Assembly (NCBI GenBank): GCA_009782825.1
Contig: WRII01000017.1
Span: 1 to 42,928 of the forward strand
Direction of reading: 5' to 3'
Length of the DNA: 42,928 bases
DNA from: Peptococcaceae bacterium
Lineage (GTDB): Bacteria > Bacillota > Desulfitobacteriia > Desulfitobacteriales > Syntrophobotulaceae
Both the position numbers and the translations under genes were made by a program. The notes beneath the pieces were generated by a model. It did not search any database. It saw only the letters and a program-made list of their open reading frames with translations, and was not told where the DNA came from. Within the stretch, counting starts at the first letter, position 1. Each line of letters begins with the position of its first letter. Of this stretch, positions 1 to 7,215 are shown piece by piece.

Positions 1-151
1 CGCTGAGAAAGAATACGGGATTTCCCGCAAGGAAATTCTCGAAGCAATAAACGCTGGTGAACTACAGTTTAGAGAAGGTAGTACACACGGCAATCCTTGG
101 TATCGGCTTCTCAGAATAGAAATTGAAGCCTTTGTAGAGAAAAAGTATGGG
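1..151 (+). repeat. Direct repeat copy 1 (matches 2520-2670)
   Basis: Bases 1-151 match 2520-2670 with only two differences that I could see (both in the AATTGAAGCC / AATAGAAGCT stretch). The match starts at the window edge, so it may extend further left. The pair brackets the toxin-antitoxin genes and the 385-residue gene in direct orientation. Confidence 0.9.
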
Positions 152-244
152 AAAGAAAATTCCAGAAGGCAAATTGGTTTTCATGATATAATAATAGATA
201 GGGTGTTTGCTCAGATAGCGTGGTTTGAGGTCTCGAATGAATAA
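2..244 (+). CDS. Small DNA-binding (excisionase-like) protein, 5' end outside window
   Basis: The reading frame is open from the first base and stops at 242-244. The visible residues include EYGISRKEILEAINAGEL and then a tail. The first 50 residues are virtually identical to the complete protein at 2467-2796, so the missing start lies upstream of the window. The pattern of a short helix-turn-helix with a conserved NPWYRLLR strand is what small MerR/excisionase-type proteins look like; this family call is inference. After the shared part the protein diverges into about 30 unrelated residues, whereas the downstream copy runs into a coiled coil. The DNA identity ends abruptly at base 151, which suggests one copy was broken by recombination and picked up a foreign tail. 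It could therefore be a damaged gene rather than a functional one. Confidence 0.55.
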   Translation, partial: AEKEYGISRKEILEAINAGELQFREGSTHGNPWYRLLRIEIEAFVEKKYGKENSRRQIGFHDIIIDRVFAQIAWFEVSNE

Positions 245-270
245 CAAACTTCGATGAACGAGGAGGGATT

Positions 271-495
271 ATGATGACCGAAATGGTACTCAAAACAAAT
301 ACATTACCGGAACCACTGTTACGGCTGATTCATACTGAAAGCGTTAAAGTGCGGGAAGCACATGGTGAAATCAGGCTTACACCCATAAGAGAAACGGAAA
401 GTGAATGTCCGCTTCTCGGAATGTTTGCAGATGGGAAAATTTCTGTTGACAAATTCATAGAGAATAAACGTAATGAAAGGGAGCTTGAATCATGA
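271..495 (+). CDS. VapB-type antitoxin of a PIN-toxin module
   Basis: This 74-residue acidic protein precedes and overlaps a PIN-domain toxin by 4 bases (ATGA), the classic type II toxin-antitoxin arrangement. Its role would be to bind and neutralise the toxin and to repress the shared promoter. The C-terminal part, CPLLGMFADGKISVDKFIE, followed by a charged tail, is the usual toxin-wrapping end of antitoxins paired with PIN proteins. The start is ATG 271, with AGGAGGG at 261-267; a second ATG follows immediately. I see no clear AbrB or ribbon-helix-helix signature in the N-terminal half, so the DNA-binding fold is unassigned. Confidence 0.75.
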   Translation: MMTEMVLKTNTLPEPLLRLIHTESVKVREAHGEIRLTPIRETESECPLLGMFADGKISVDKFIENKRNERELES

Positions 496-908
496 GTCCC
501 GTATATGTTTTGGATGCTTGCGCCATACTTGCTGTTCTATCAAGAGAGACGGGAGCTGATAAAGTAGTTGATTTATACAAGAAAGCGGGTTCCGGCGAGG
601 TTGTCCTCATCATAAACAAGCTGAATTTGCTTGAGGTTTACTATAATTTATTGCGTGAATATGGAACAGAAAATGCAAATAAATTTCTTAAGGAGATTAA
701 GCAGTCTCCTATTACCATTATACATGAAATTTCTGATGGTGTTTTTCTTGAAGCTGGAAAATTGAAAGTATCATATAAAATCTCGCTAGCTGACTCAATT
801 GCCCTCGCTGAAGCGGCTGTTTCTGGCGGCATGTTAGTGACTGCTGATCACCACGAATTTGACGTAATTGATCAAAGCGGTGATTTGAAGTTCTTTTGGA
901 TTCGCTGA
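492..908 (+). CDS. vapC: PIN-domain ribonuclease toxin (VapC type)
   Basis: The protein has 138 residues, the normal length for a VapC toxin. The PIN metal-binding acids are visible: Asp near residue 8 in VLDACAILAVL, Glu in NLLEVYYNLL, Asp in ISLADSIALAEA and Asp in VTADHHEFD. Such proteins are Mg-dependent RNases that cleave tRNA or rRNA when the antitoxin is lost. The gene starts inside the last codons of the antitoxin gene, so the two are translationally coupled. It appears intact. Which RNA it cuts cannot be told from the sequence. The module sits in accessory DNA bounded by a 151-bp direct repeat. Confidence 0.85.
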   Translation: MSPVYVLDACAILAVLSRETGADKVVDLYKKAGSGEVVLIINKLNLLEVYYNLLREYGTENANKFLKEIKQSPITIIHEISDGVFLEAGKLKVSYKISLADSIALAEAAVSGGMLVTADHHEFDVIDQSGDLKFFWIR

Positions 909-910
909 TT

Positions 911-967
911 CAGCTTGAGGCAGGCGAAGGAACAGCGCGCGAGCTTATTGAGGTTGATGATGGTTAA
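911..967 (+). pseudogene. Remnant of a YefM-type antitoxin (C-terminal end)
   Basis: In the frame ending with TAA at 965-967 the residues read LEAGEGTARELIEVDDG. They lie directly before, and overlap, the start of a YoeB-like fragment, exactly as yefM overlaps yoeB in intact modules. No start codon or N-terminal half is present; the frame runs straight out of the end of the upstream toxin gene. I read it as the surviving 3' end of a deleted antitoxin gene. The short length keeps confidence moderate. Confidence 0.45.
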
Positions 968-1034
968 GGTATGGTCTGATAAGGCTTGGGAGGATTACCT
1001 TTACTGGCAGGGACAAGACAGAAAAACCTTATGA
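960..1034 (+). pseudogene. Remnant of a YoeB/Txe-type toxin (N-terminal end)
   Basis: The ATG at 960 opens a 24-codon frame containing VWSDKAWEDYLYWQGQDRKT before a TGA at 1032-1034. This is the recognisable N-terminus of YoeB toxins, ribosome-dependent mRNA interferases whose family motif is KAWEDYLYWQ-D-K. An intact YoeB has about 85 residues and ends with the catalytic His-Tyr region, none of which is present. The TGA falls where the family continues, so the gene is broken. It lies next to the intact PIN module, so one of two neighbouring toxin systems has decayed. Confidence 0.75.
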
Positions 1035-1090
1035 CAAGGAGATACGTTATGCTTACAGACGGGATATGAGAACCCGAAAGGAATACTTGT

Positions 1091-2248
1091 ATGGAACAAA
1101 CAAAAATCCAATCTATAATCTCATCCTTACCAGAGAACAAAGATGAACGGATACAAGCTATTCTTGCTTTGGCAGGCTGCTATTCTTATAGTGATGAGTT
1201 TTATCCGCAAGATACAGCACAGTATGAACAGAATGCCGAAGTTTTAGCCCAATTGATTGACACAGAAGAAAAGCGTAAATGCAAACGAGCGGCGCAAAAA
1301 GCTCTTGCGAAGCTGAACTACAAGCCCGCCGGGCCGTTATGGCGCGAATTGGCCAACCGCAAGGATATGGGCGAAGAAATTCTTATGCCGTCGTGCTCTG
1401 ATTGTGTGTCGGATGAGGTCGCACCAGTTGTTCATACGTTGTTTAAAACACTGTTTGCGTTGCCTTCCGGCGTCCCTATAAATAGAGATCAGTACAGCCA
1501 ATTCCAGGCCGCCGTTTCTGTTATGTTGGGCAAAGCAACCACCGCCATGCAGGATGTATACCGGCTCGCGGGAACCAATACGGGCTGGATTTCCCAGCTT
1601 AAAAGGATACCAGATTATGAGGGCGATAATGTATCCAGATGGATGATTAATGAGCAACTTTCCTTTTGGAGCATAGCGCCCGAAGAATTGCCAACGGAAT
1701 TAGCAAAAATATTCCCTGTCGTATTGGCGACTTCCATTGTCCGGAGCATGGATAAAAGGCTTATGGACTTGGCTGATGAGCTGCACACGCAATATGGCGC
1801 AAGCTGGTTGATTCCCGTGTTTATGAAAGCACTCACAACCCAGACGCCCGAAGTTGTATTTGACACATTTTCACAACATTTGGAGAATACCAACGCTCAG
1901 CTCATCTGTAATGTGTTGGGGATGTTGGATTACTCCGAAAGCAAAAAAAGCACTCAAGTTTGGATCAATTGGGGAAATCACGGCGGTCTTATCATCAGAC
2001 CCGTTGTTTTAGATGAACGTTGGATTTATCGCTTAAGCGACAATCCGAAAGAGTCAAAACCACGTGTAACCTTGCAAGGCATTGGTACACAATATCATGA
2101 TTATGACGAAATGTTGCTCAAGCTGCTGCCCAACAAGGTAGAGGACAGGACGCTCAAACAGAAATTGACGGAATACTTCTCTATACGTTTCAAATTTGAT
2201 AAGGAAAAAAACAAGCTGTACCAGGACGCGCTACGGCGTTTTGTGTAA
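1091..2248 (+). CDS. Unrecognised soluble protein, 385 residues
   Basis: I do not recognise this protein. It starts at ATG 1091 with AAAGGA eight bases upstream and has normal codon structure over its full length. No signal peptide or membrane segment is visible. The first part (residues 1-75) is rich in short alpha-helical stretches and Lys/Ala. A CSDC pair of cysteines lies near residues 102-105. The C-terminal third has WINWGNHGGLIIRPVVLDERWIY-type strand-rich segments and ends in a Lys-rich helix. It stands alone between toxin-antitoxin remnants and the repeat at 2318, in accessory DNA. It may be a mobile-element or defence-associated gene, but nothing in the sequence proves that. Confidence 0.6.
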   Translation: MEQTKIQSIISSLPENKDERIQAILALAGCYSYSDEFYPQDTAQYEQNAEVLAQLIDTEEKRKCKRAAQKALAKLNYKPAGPLWRELANRKDMGEEILMPSCSDCVSDEVAPVVHTLFKTLFALPSGVPINRDQYSQFQAAVSVMLGKATTAMQDVYRLAGTNTGWISQLKRIPDYEGDNVSRWMINEQLSFWSIAPEELPTELAKIFPVVLATSIVRSMDKRLMDLADELHTQYGASWLIPVFMKALTTQTPEVVFDTFSQHLENTNAQLICNVLGMLDYSESKKSTQVWINWGNHGGLIIRPVVLDERWIYRLSDNPKESKPRVTLQGIGTQYHDYDEMLLKLLPNKVEDRTLKQKLTEYFSIRFKFDKEKNKLYQDALRRFV

Positions 2249-2317
2249 ACTCCAAGAGGCAACGTTGCATGGACTATTGACGCCCAAGAAAGCACGTTTA
2301 GCATGAAAATCTTGTTT

Positions 2318-2347
2318 GATGTATTCTGATGTATTCTGATGTATTCT
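2318..2347 (+). repeat. Three tandem copies of GATGTATTCT
   Basis: A perfect 10-bp unit is repeated three times head to tail in the gap between the 385-residue gene and the downstream DNA-binding gene. Confidence 0.9.
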
Positions 2348-2466
2348 GAGGTGTGGCATTGAAGGAGATAATGTATTGTGCTATAGTTTAAGTAGTTTTA
2401 GAATTTCTCGCAGGCTGAACCCGCATTTTTATCCTTGTTTGTATTTTCACTTTAGGAGGAGTGCTT

Positions 2467-2796
2467 ATGGACACATCATATTTATGGAGTCAGAAGAACG
2501 CGACTCTAAGCGACAAGTCCGCTGAGAAAGAATACGGGATTTCCCGCAAGGAAATTCTCGAAGCAATAAACGCTGGTGAACTACAGTTTAGAGAAGGTAG
2601 TACACACGGCAATCCTTGGTATCGGCTTCTCAGAATAGAAATAGAAGCTTTTGTAGAGAAAAAGTATGGGGTGGATTATCTAAAAGAGAAAAAAGCCAAA
2701 AAGGAGCTAACAACAATTAACAAGGAACTCAAAGAGTTGAAGGCGAGAGTGGCTGAGCTCGAGAGCAGGAAACAGGAGTTGACTGGCTTGATGTAG
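2467..2796 (+). CDS. Small DNA-binding (excisionase-like) protein with C-terminal coiled coil
   Basis: This 109-residue protein starts at ATG 2467. A GTG lies at 2461, but AGGAGGA at 2454-2460 touches it directly, leaving no spacing, whereas ATG 2467 has six bases. The N-terminal half carries EYGISRKEILEAINAGEL and NPWYRLLRIEIEAFVEK, a helix-turn-helix plus strand pattern like small excisionase/MerR proteins. Residues 75-107 are a strongly heptad-like coiled coil (KELTTINKELKELKARVAEL), probably for dimerisation. Its first 50 shared codons are duplicated at the window start. A role in recombination or local transcription control is inference from context. Confidence 0.7.
   Translation: MDTSYLWSQKNATLSDKSAEKEYGISRKEILEAINAGELQFREGSTHGNPWYRLLRIEIEAFVEKKYGVDYLKEKKAKKELTTINKELKELKARVAELESRKQELTGLM
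2520..2670 (+). repeat. Direct repeat copy 2 (matches 1-151)
   Basis: This is the second copy of the 151-bp direct repeat, lying within the DNA-binding gene. Identity stops at the codon after KKYG. Confidence 0.9.
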
Positions 2797-2844
2797 TAAT
2801 CAGACCTGAAGGTGCAGGAGGCCGAGTTTGCAGGATGGACGCAC

Positions 2845-2860
2845 AGGGCGCGGGGGAATG
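2845..2860 (+). repeat. 16-bp direct repeat flanking a hypothetical gene (copy 1; copy 2 at 3551-3566)
   Basis: AGGGCGCGGGGGAATG occurs at 2845-2860 and again at 3551-3566, on both sides of the gene at 2904-3524. Both copies are followed by sequence of different composition. Confidence 0.85.
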
Positions 2861-2903
2861 GGCTGTAGACGGCGGCAAATTAACCAGATTGAGGAGGCCG
2901 GAA

Positions 2904-3524
2904 ATGTACTACTTTTTCCATGAACTAAAGGCTACATCTTGCCCCGTGTTCATTAACGGTCTAATGCACGACAAGTTTATGAGCAACGGTGCTGAAGTAG
3001 ATATGAATTATGCGTGGCACTGGGTGGATGAGGGAGATCCCGCGCCCTTGCCGGAAGAGCTATGGCTAATCACAAAAGATCGTTCATATTCTTTCGATTT
3101 TAGGAAAAAATTCGGTGGCTATATTGTAAGTTGTCGTCTGTTGTCCATTATGGATAAGCACGGAACCGCTGGATGGAGCCGTTCTGCACTTCATGTGGTC
3201 AACAAAAAGAAAGAACCGGTATCGAAGTATGACTATTATTTTCTGCGTGTTGCAGATAATGTTAATGTTGCATTGTCCAACGTAATTAATTTAAATGCAT
3301 CTGATGTGGAGTTGAGAAAAACCGGTGAGATAAAACATATAAAGCGCTTGTCATTGTGTGATGGCATAGATAGGGAGATATTCTTGGTTGATGAGCCTGC
3401 GACGCGTAGTGCACTGTTCTGCTCAGCTTCTTTTAAGGCGGAGTTTGATGCTGGTTCTTGGCAAGGTGTTACCCTTGTTTCTGTGAGTGAGTTTGGTGTA
3501 GTGAAGGAGCTTTACAGACAATAG
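2904..3524 (+). CDS. Hypothetical protein, possibly immunity-protein-like
   Basis: This 206-residue protein has no close family that I recognise with certainty. Start ATG 2904 is preferred because GAGGAGG sits at 2891-2897 with good spacing; the frame is open further upstream to 2835 but without a ribosome site. It has no signal peptide or membrane helix. The size and the strand-rich layout with scattered aromatic residues resemble the single-domain immunity proteins of polymorphic toxin loci (the DUF1629/Imm43-type group), but this is only an impression and no partner toxin is visible. A 16-bp direct repeat (AGGGCGCGGGGGAATG) flanks it at 2845-2860 and 3551-3566. Confidence 0.55.
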   Translation: MYYFFHELKATSCPVFINGLMHDKFMSNGAEVDMNYAWHWVDEGDPAPLPEELWLITKDRSYSFDFRKKFGGYIVSCRLLSIMDKHGTAGWSRSALHVVNKKKEPVSKYDYYFLRVADNVNVALSNVINLNASDVELRKTGEIKHIKRLSLCDGIDREIFLVDEPATRSALFCSASFKAEFDAGSWQGVTLVSVSEFGVVKELYRQ

Positions 3525-3586
3525 GATGCGGGGGACTCCGCACTTTCCTGAGGGCGCGGGGGAATGCGCGGCTTGCTTTGGGAGCC

Positions 3587-3660
3587 TTAGTAACTTACAG
3601 ACGCGAAGCATCAATCAATAGCAAGAACCACTGACCACTTGTGGGCGTAGCCCGCGTTAG
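3587..3660 (+). mobile_element. Iteron-hairpin dispersed element, short copy A
   Basis: It begins TTAGTAACTTAC, then the hairpin GACGCGAAGCATC (arms slightly decayed), a short A-rich centre, about one and a half ACTGACC units, the hairpin GTGGGCGTAGCCCGC and a final TTAG. The same layout is found at 14393-14493, 30793-30893 and 40176-40362. It has no coding capacity, so it is a non-autonomous element. This copy has the fewest iterons. Confidence 0.75.
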
Positions 3661-3691
3661 AACCGAAGATGTTGAGGAACGGGGCGTTAGC

Positions 3692-3719
3692 TTGGAAATA
3701 AGATACATTGACATATAAT
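3692..3719 (+). promoter_or_regulatory. Probable sigma-A promoter of the yaaO-rsmI genes
   Basis: TTGGAA at 3692-3697 and TATAAT at 3714-3719 are separated by 16 bases. The TATAAT overlaps an imperfect palindrome at 3717-3736 (AATTGG, central TTAA, CCAATT), which could be an operator. The first gene starts 40 bases downstream. Confidence 0.5.
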
Positions 3720-3759
3720 TGGGGTTAAAACCAATTGTTATTTAGGTGAGGGAGATGCT

Positions 3760-5355
3760 ATGGCATCCATGCGGGATGTGTTGTCCAGTTATTTAGCTCG
3801 CGGAAGGATTTCTTTTCATACACCCGGACATAAGGGCAGGGCGGAGTTTTTTGAAGGGCTGGCTTTTCCTCAGAGTGACTTAACGGAACTGCCTGAGCTT
3901 GATAGCTTATACGCGCCCAAGGGGATTCTTTTTGAGGTTCAGCGCAAAGCGGCGCGGGTTTTTGGCGCGGAACAGACGTTTTTTTTGGTGAATGGGGCAA
4001 CGGCAGGGAATTTGGCTATGTTTCTGGCAGTGGCTCAAGATGCGAACTTTCGTACACCAAACAAGGGGCAGCGAATAACGGATGTCGATTCGGCAAACAG
4101 CGAACTACGAGCCGCGAGCCGGCGGTTTGTGAGTGTGGACAGATACGCCCACCGCTCGGTGGAGTCGGCTTTTGTGCTTACGGGGCTGGCGCCTCACTAT
4201 GTGATGCCTGTCATGCACCCGGACTTCCTGCTGCCTCTTGGTGTCAATGAGCAGGACTACTGGTGTAAGCCGGAGGGAACGCCGGAGGGAACGCCGGAGG
4301 GAACGCCGGAGGGAACGCCAGAGGGGACGCCGGAGGGGACGCTGGCGGCAGTGCATGTGACATGTCCAAGCTATTATGGGTCGGCGCTGGACTTGCGGTG
4401 GGTTCTAAAGATGCGTGATGAACAGGGAGAGAGGGCGCCTGTCCTTGTGGATCAGGCTCATGGCGCTCATTGGCAGGGGGGTCTTTTTCCGCCTGATGCG
4501 GTGGGTTTGGGGGCGGATGCGGTGGTGCACAGCGTTCACAAGACGTTAGCCAGTTTGACGCAAAGCGCGCTGCTGCATGTGCAGGGGCAGAGGCTGGACC
4601 GGCGTATGCTGGCTCAGGCCTTGGAGATGGTGCAGTCTTCGAGTCCCAGTTACTTACTGATGGCATCTTTGGATATGGCCGTTGAGCAAAGGAATACCTC
4701 TGAGACGACTGAGACGTGGCGGGATCTTCTGGCTGAGGCTGAGAATTTGCGCCGAAAATTGGGGAATGTTTATCGTATTTTGGGAGAGAGCGATGTGGGC
4801 CGGTACGGGATCTCGGCAGTGGATGGGTCAAAAATCCTAGTGAATACTTGTCCTTTAGGGGTTGAGGCTGGAGCTGTGGCGGAGGAGTTGCGCCGGGATT
4901 TCGGGATTGAGCCGGAGCTTTGGGATGGGCAAAATATTTTGTTTGTGCTGGGTGTGGGGAACAAGCCGGCAGATGTTCAAGTGTTGTGCCGGGCGTTGGG
5001 GGTTCTGGCTGAGAAGCGGTCTTGGCGCAGGGACGTCGGACCGGGAGTGTCAGGTTTGGAGGTGGGCAGGGAGGGAAGGCCTGTGGGCATTGTTGTGTCT
5101 GGGTCGATGACGATGCCGGCGCCTATGCCGGCGCCTCCCATGCGGTTGACGCCTCGCGAGGCATGGCTGGCTCCCCGGCGATTGCTGAAGATTAGGGACT
5201 GCCGGGGCAAGATTGCCGGAGAGACTCTTGTGACGTATCCTCCAGGTGTTCCTCTTGTTGTGGCGGGTGAGGAGATGACGGAAGAGGTGATGAGCCATGT
5301 GGTGTCGAATCCGTTTTTGCAGGGTGTTTCTGAGATGTATGTGATTGAGGAGTGA
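3760..5355 (+). CDS. yaaO: PLP-dependent Orn/Lys/Arg decarboxylase family protein (YaaO-like)
   Basis: This 531-residue protein belongs to the fold-I PLP decarboxylases acting on arginine, lysine or ornithine. It opens with the family signature FHTPGHKG near residue 20. It has the cofactor-pocket stretch NGATAGN, an Asp-His pair in VLVDQAHGAHW, and the Schiff-base lysine in VHSVHKT, with the small C-terminal domain after residue 430. The order yaaO-holB-ricT-yabA-rsmI matches the Bacillus yaaO cluster, although tmk and yaaQ/yaaR are absent here. Residues about 170-194 are a six-fold Pro-Glu-Gly-Thr repeat that the family lacks. The substrate cannot be decided from sequence. Confidence 0.85.
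   Translation: MASMRDVLSSYLARGRISFHTPGHKGRAEFFEGLAFPQSDLTELPELDSLYAPKGILFEVQRKAARVFGAEQTFFLVNGATAGNLAMFLAVAQDANFRTPNKGQRITDVDSANSELRAASRRFVSVDRYAHRSVESAFVLTGLAPHYVMPVMHPDFLLPLGVNEQDYWCKPEGTPEGTPEGTPEGTPEGTPEGTLAAVHVTCPSYYGSALDLRWVLKMRDEQGERAPVLVDQAHGAHWQGGLFPPDAVGLGADAVVHSVHKTLASLTQSALLHVQGQRLDRRMLAQALEMVQSSSPSYLLMASLDMAVEQRNTSETTETWRDLLAEAENLRRKLGNVYRILGESDVGRYGISAVDGSKILVNTCPLGVEAGAVAEELRRDFGIEPELWDGQNILFVLGVGNKPADVQVLCRALGVLAEKRSWRRDVGPGVSGLEVGREGRPVGIVVSGSMTMPAPMPAPPMRLTPREAWLAPRRLLKIRDCRGKIAGETLVTYPPGVPLVVAGEEMTEEVMSHVVSNPFLQGVSEMYVIEE
4270..4341 (+). repeat. Six tandem 12-bp units within yaaO
   Basis: CCGGAGGGAACG is repeated four times and then two variant copies follow (CCAGAGGGGACG, CCGGAGGGGACG). 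Each unit encodes Pro-Glu-Gly-Thr in frame, so copy-number change would lengthen or shorten a loop without a frameshift. Confidence 0.95.
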
Positions 5356-5369
5356 GAGGGTCGTGTGAC

Positions 5370-6431
5370 ATGGTAGATGCGTTATGGGATGGGGTTCGAA
5401 AGGGCAATATCGCTCATTTTTATCTCTTCTATGGGGAGACACGGCAGCATAGGGAACAGGCTTTGACATTAGCGGCGGCTCTTAATTGCCTTGCCGGACA
5501 CAGAATTGAAGGATATAATCAGCATGTTGAAGGAAATCGCCTTCGGTTCAAGGATACCAACCGTGTTGAGAAGAATCCACTTGACAGCCCCCTGTTCTGT
5601 GGTCAATGTGTGGCGTGCCGCAAGGTGTTCAGCGGGTGTCACCCGGATGTGGAGATCATAGGGCCGGCAAAATCTTCTATTGGTATTGATCAGGTGGTGG
5701 CTTTGCAAAAGAAGGTGGCTCGCAAACCCTATGAAGGAGCTTACAAGGTCTATATCATTGAAGACGCGGAAAAAATGACGCTGCCGGCGGCGAATGCCTT
5801 GCTGGTGACGGCTGAGGAGCCGCCTGAGTATATTGTGCTGGTTGTGAGCTGTGCCAGTGACGCGGCGATTTTGCCGACTTTGCGCAGCCGGGCCAGGGCG
5901 GTTTATTTTCCGCCGGAGGAAGAGACGCGGGGTGCGCTGCACATTGGGCAAGGCGCTGGGGGGCACGGCATTGATGGGCAAGGGGCCATGGAAGAGACGG
6001 ATTGGGCGGAGGCGTTGGATCTGAGCGGGGGAAATGCGGGTTTGGCCCGGGAAGTGGCCCGGGTGGGGTCTGCGCGCATTCGGGATCTTATGGGTCTGTA
6101 TGAAAAGGCGGTGGAGGCCCGGGATTTTTTGAGGATTTTTTCTTTATTTCCGCTGGAAAGGGATGTGGCTTTTGTGTGGCTGCAGGTTATGGCAGCGGGG
6201 GTTGTGGCGTACTTGAAGGGCGATGCGGAGTATGCTGATGGATACTTGGAAAAAGAGGGAGAAAACAATGTACAAATTAGGATGGACGATGTACAATTGG
6301 AGGAAGGGTCTTGGCGGCGGGAAGCGGCGAGGATTTTGCCGTGGATAGAGGAAGCGTTGAGGGCGTTGCAGAGGCAGGCTGATGTGCGTTTGACTATTGA
6401 GGTATTGGCCTTGAAGCATATGAGATCTTGA
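5370..6431 (+). CDS. holB: DNA polymerase III delta' subunit
   Basis: This is a clamp-loader subunit of the replicative polymerase. The N-terminus has NIAHFYLFYGETRQHREQAL, the place where AAA+ paralogues carry a Walker A loop; here GETRQHREQ lacks the GKT, as is usual for delta'. A zinc module CGQCVACRKVFSGCHPDV and the VYIIEDAEKM and NALLVTAEEPP motifs confirm the family. ATG 5370 is chosen because AGAGGG at 5355-5360 lies nine bases upstream; a GTG at 5352 would overlap the yaaO stop as GTGA but has a poorly placed ribosome site. Its position between yaaO and ricT is conserved in Firmicutes. Confidence 0.9.
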   Translation: MVDALWDGVRKGNIAHFYLFYGETRQHREQALTLAAALNCLAGHRIEGYNQHVEGNRLRFKDTNRVEKNPLDSPLFCGQCVACRKVFSGCHPDVEIIGPAKSSIGIDQVVALQKKVARKPYEGAYKVYIIEDAEKMTLPAANALLVTAEEPPEYIVLVVSCASDAAILPTLRSRARAVYFPPEEETRGALHIGQGAGGHGIDGQGAMEETDWAEALDLSGGNAGLAREVARVGSARIRDLMGLYEKAVEARDFLRIFSLFPLERDVAFVWLQVMAAGVVAYLKGDAEYADGYLEKEGENNVQIRMDDVQLEEGSWRREAARILPWIEEALRALQRQADVRLTIEVLALKHMRS

Positions 6432-6448
6432 GTGACGGGGGTTTAAAA

Positions 6449-7162
6449 ATGGCAAAGGTTGTTGGAGTGCGTTTCAAGACGGCGGGTAAGATTTATTATT
6501 TTTTGCCGGGAAGTTTGACATTGCTGGTGAATGACCCTGTGCTGGTGGAAACGGCGCGTGGGATAGAATTGGGGCATATTGTGCTGCCTCAGCGCGATGT
6601 GGGAGAGGATCAGCTGGTGTCGCCGTTGAAGATGGTGGTGCGCAAGGCCACGCCGGAGGATCTTGTCCAGGATGAGCAGAATGTGGAGAAGGAGAAAGAG
6701 GCTTTTAAGATATGTCTGGAAAAGATTGCTCATCACAACATGCCGATGAAGCTTATTGATGTGGAGTATACTTTTGACAGGAGTAAGCTGATTTTTTCGT
6801 TTACGGCTGAGGGGCGTGTGGATTTTCGGGAGTTGGTCAAGGATTTGGCGTCGGTATTTCGCACACGTATTGAACTTAGGCAGATTGGGGTGCGGGATGA
6901 GGCGAAGATGCTGGGGGGATATGGCAGCTGCGGCCGGGATTTGTGCTGCGCGTCTTTTCTGGGGGATTTTGAACCTGTGTCGATCCGTATGGCGAAGGGG
7001 CAAAATATTTCGTTGAATCCTTCGAAGATTTCGGGGATTTGCGGGCGGCTGATGTGCTGTCTTAAGTATGAGAATGAAGCTTATGATGGGGAGGATGAGG
7101 ATAAGGGGGCCGAGGTGGGGGAGGAGATTTTGGCGCTGCGGGGAACTCGCGAGGGAAATTAG
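6449..7162 (+). CDS. ricT: PSP1-domain protein RicT (YaaT)
   Basis: RicT is the PSP1-domain member of the RicA/F/T complex, which carries Fe-S clusters and in Bacillus adjusts RNase Y activity, competence, biofilm formation and sporulation phosphorelay. The PSP1 core is seen in SFTAEGRVDFRELVKDLA. The cysteine clusters CGRDLCCASF and CGRLMCCLKYE are the cluster-binding region. ATG 6449 is used (spaced from a GGGGG site); TTG 6428 would overlap holB but has no proper site. The C-terminus is shorter than in Bacillus and ends in an acidic tail plus a duplicated ACTCGCGAGGGA stretch. It is encoded between holB and yabA, as in other Firmicutes. Confidence 0.9.
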   Translation: MAKVVGVRFKTAGKIYYFLPGSLTLLVNDPVLVETARGIELGHIVLPQRDVGEDQLVSPLKMVVRKATPEDLVQDEQNVEKEKEAFKICLEKIAHHNMPMKLIDVEYTFDRSKLIFSFTAEGRVDFRELVKDLASVFRTRIELRQIGVRDEAKMLGGYGSCGRDLCCASFLGDFEPVSIRMAKGQNISLNPSKISGICGRLMCCLKYENEAYDGEDEDKGAEVGEEILALRGTREGN

Positions 7163-7182
7163 CGAGGGAAACTCGCGAGGGA
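7144..7182 (+). repeat. Direct repeat AACTCGCGAGGGA at the ricT 3' end
   Basis: The 13-bp unit occurs at 7144-7156 and 7170-7182 with a partial AGCGAGGGAA between them. It spans the ricT stop codon, so part of the C-terminus derives from this duplication. Confidence 0.8.
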
Positions 7183-7215
7183 GGGGATGGCGCGAAATAG
7201 TCACTTACAAACTTT

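Noticed and set aside
4244-4831. A 195-codon minus-strand frame rich in Pro-Ala repeats opposite yaaO
   Set aside because: It is the antisense of the GAGGGAACGCCG minisatellite and surrounding GC-rich codons; there is no ribosome site and the true gene is on the other strand.
5394-5412. A GGGTTCGAAAGG string resembling a tRNA T-loop
   Set aside because: It lies inside holB and no acceptor or anticodon stems can be drawn around it. No tRNA or rRNA was found in the window.
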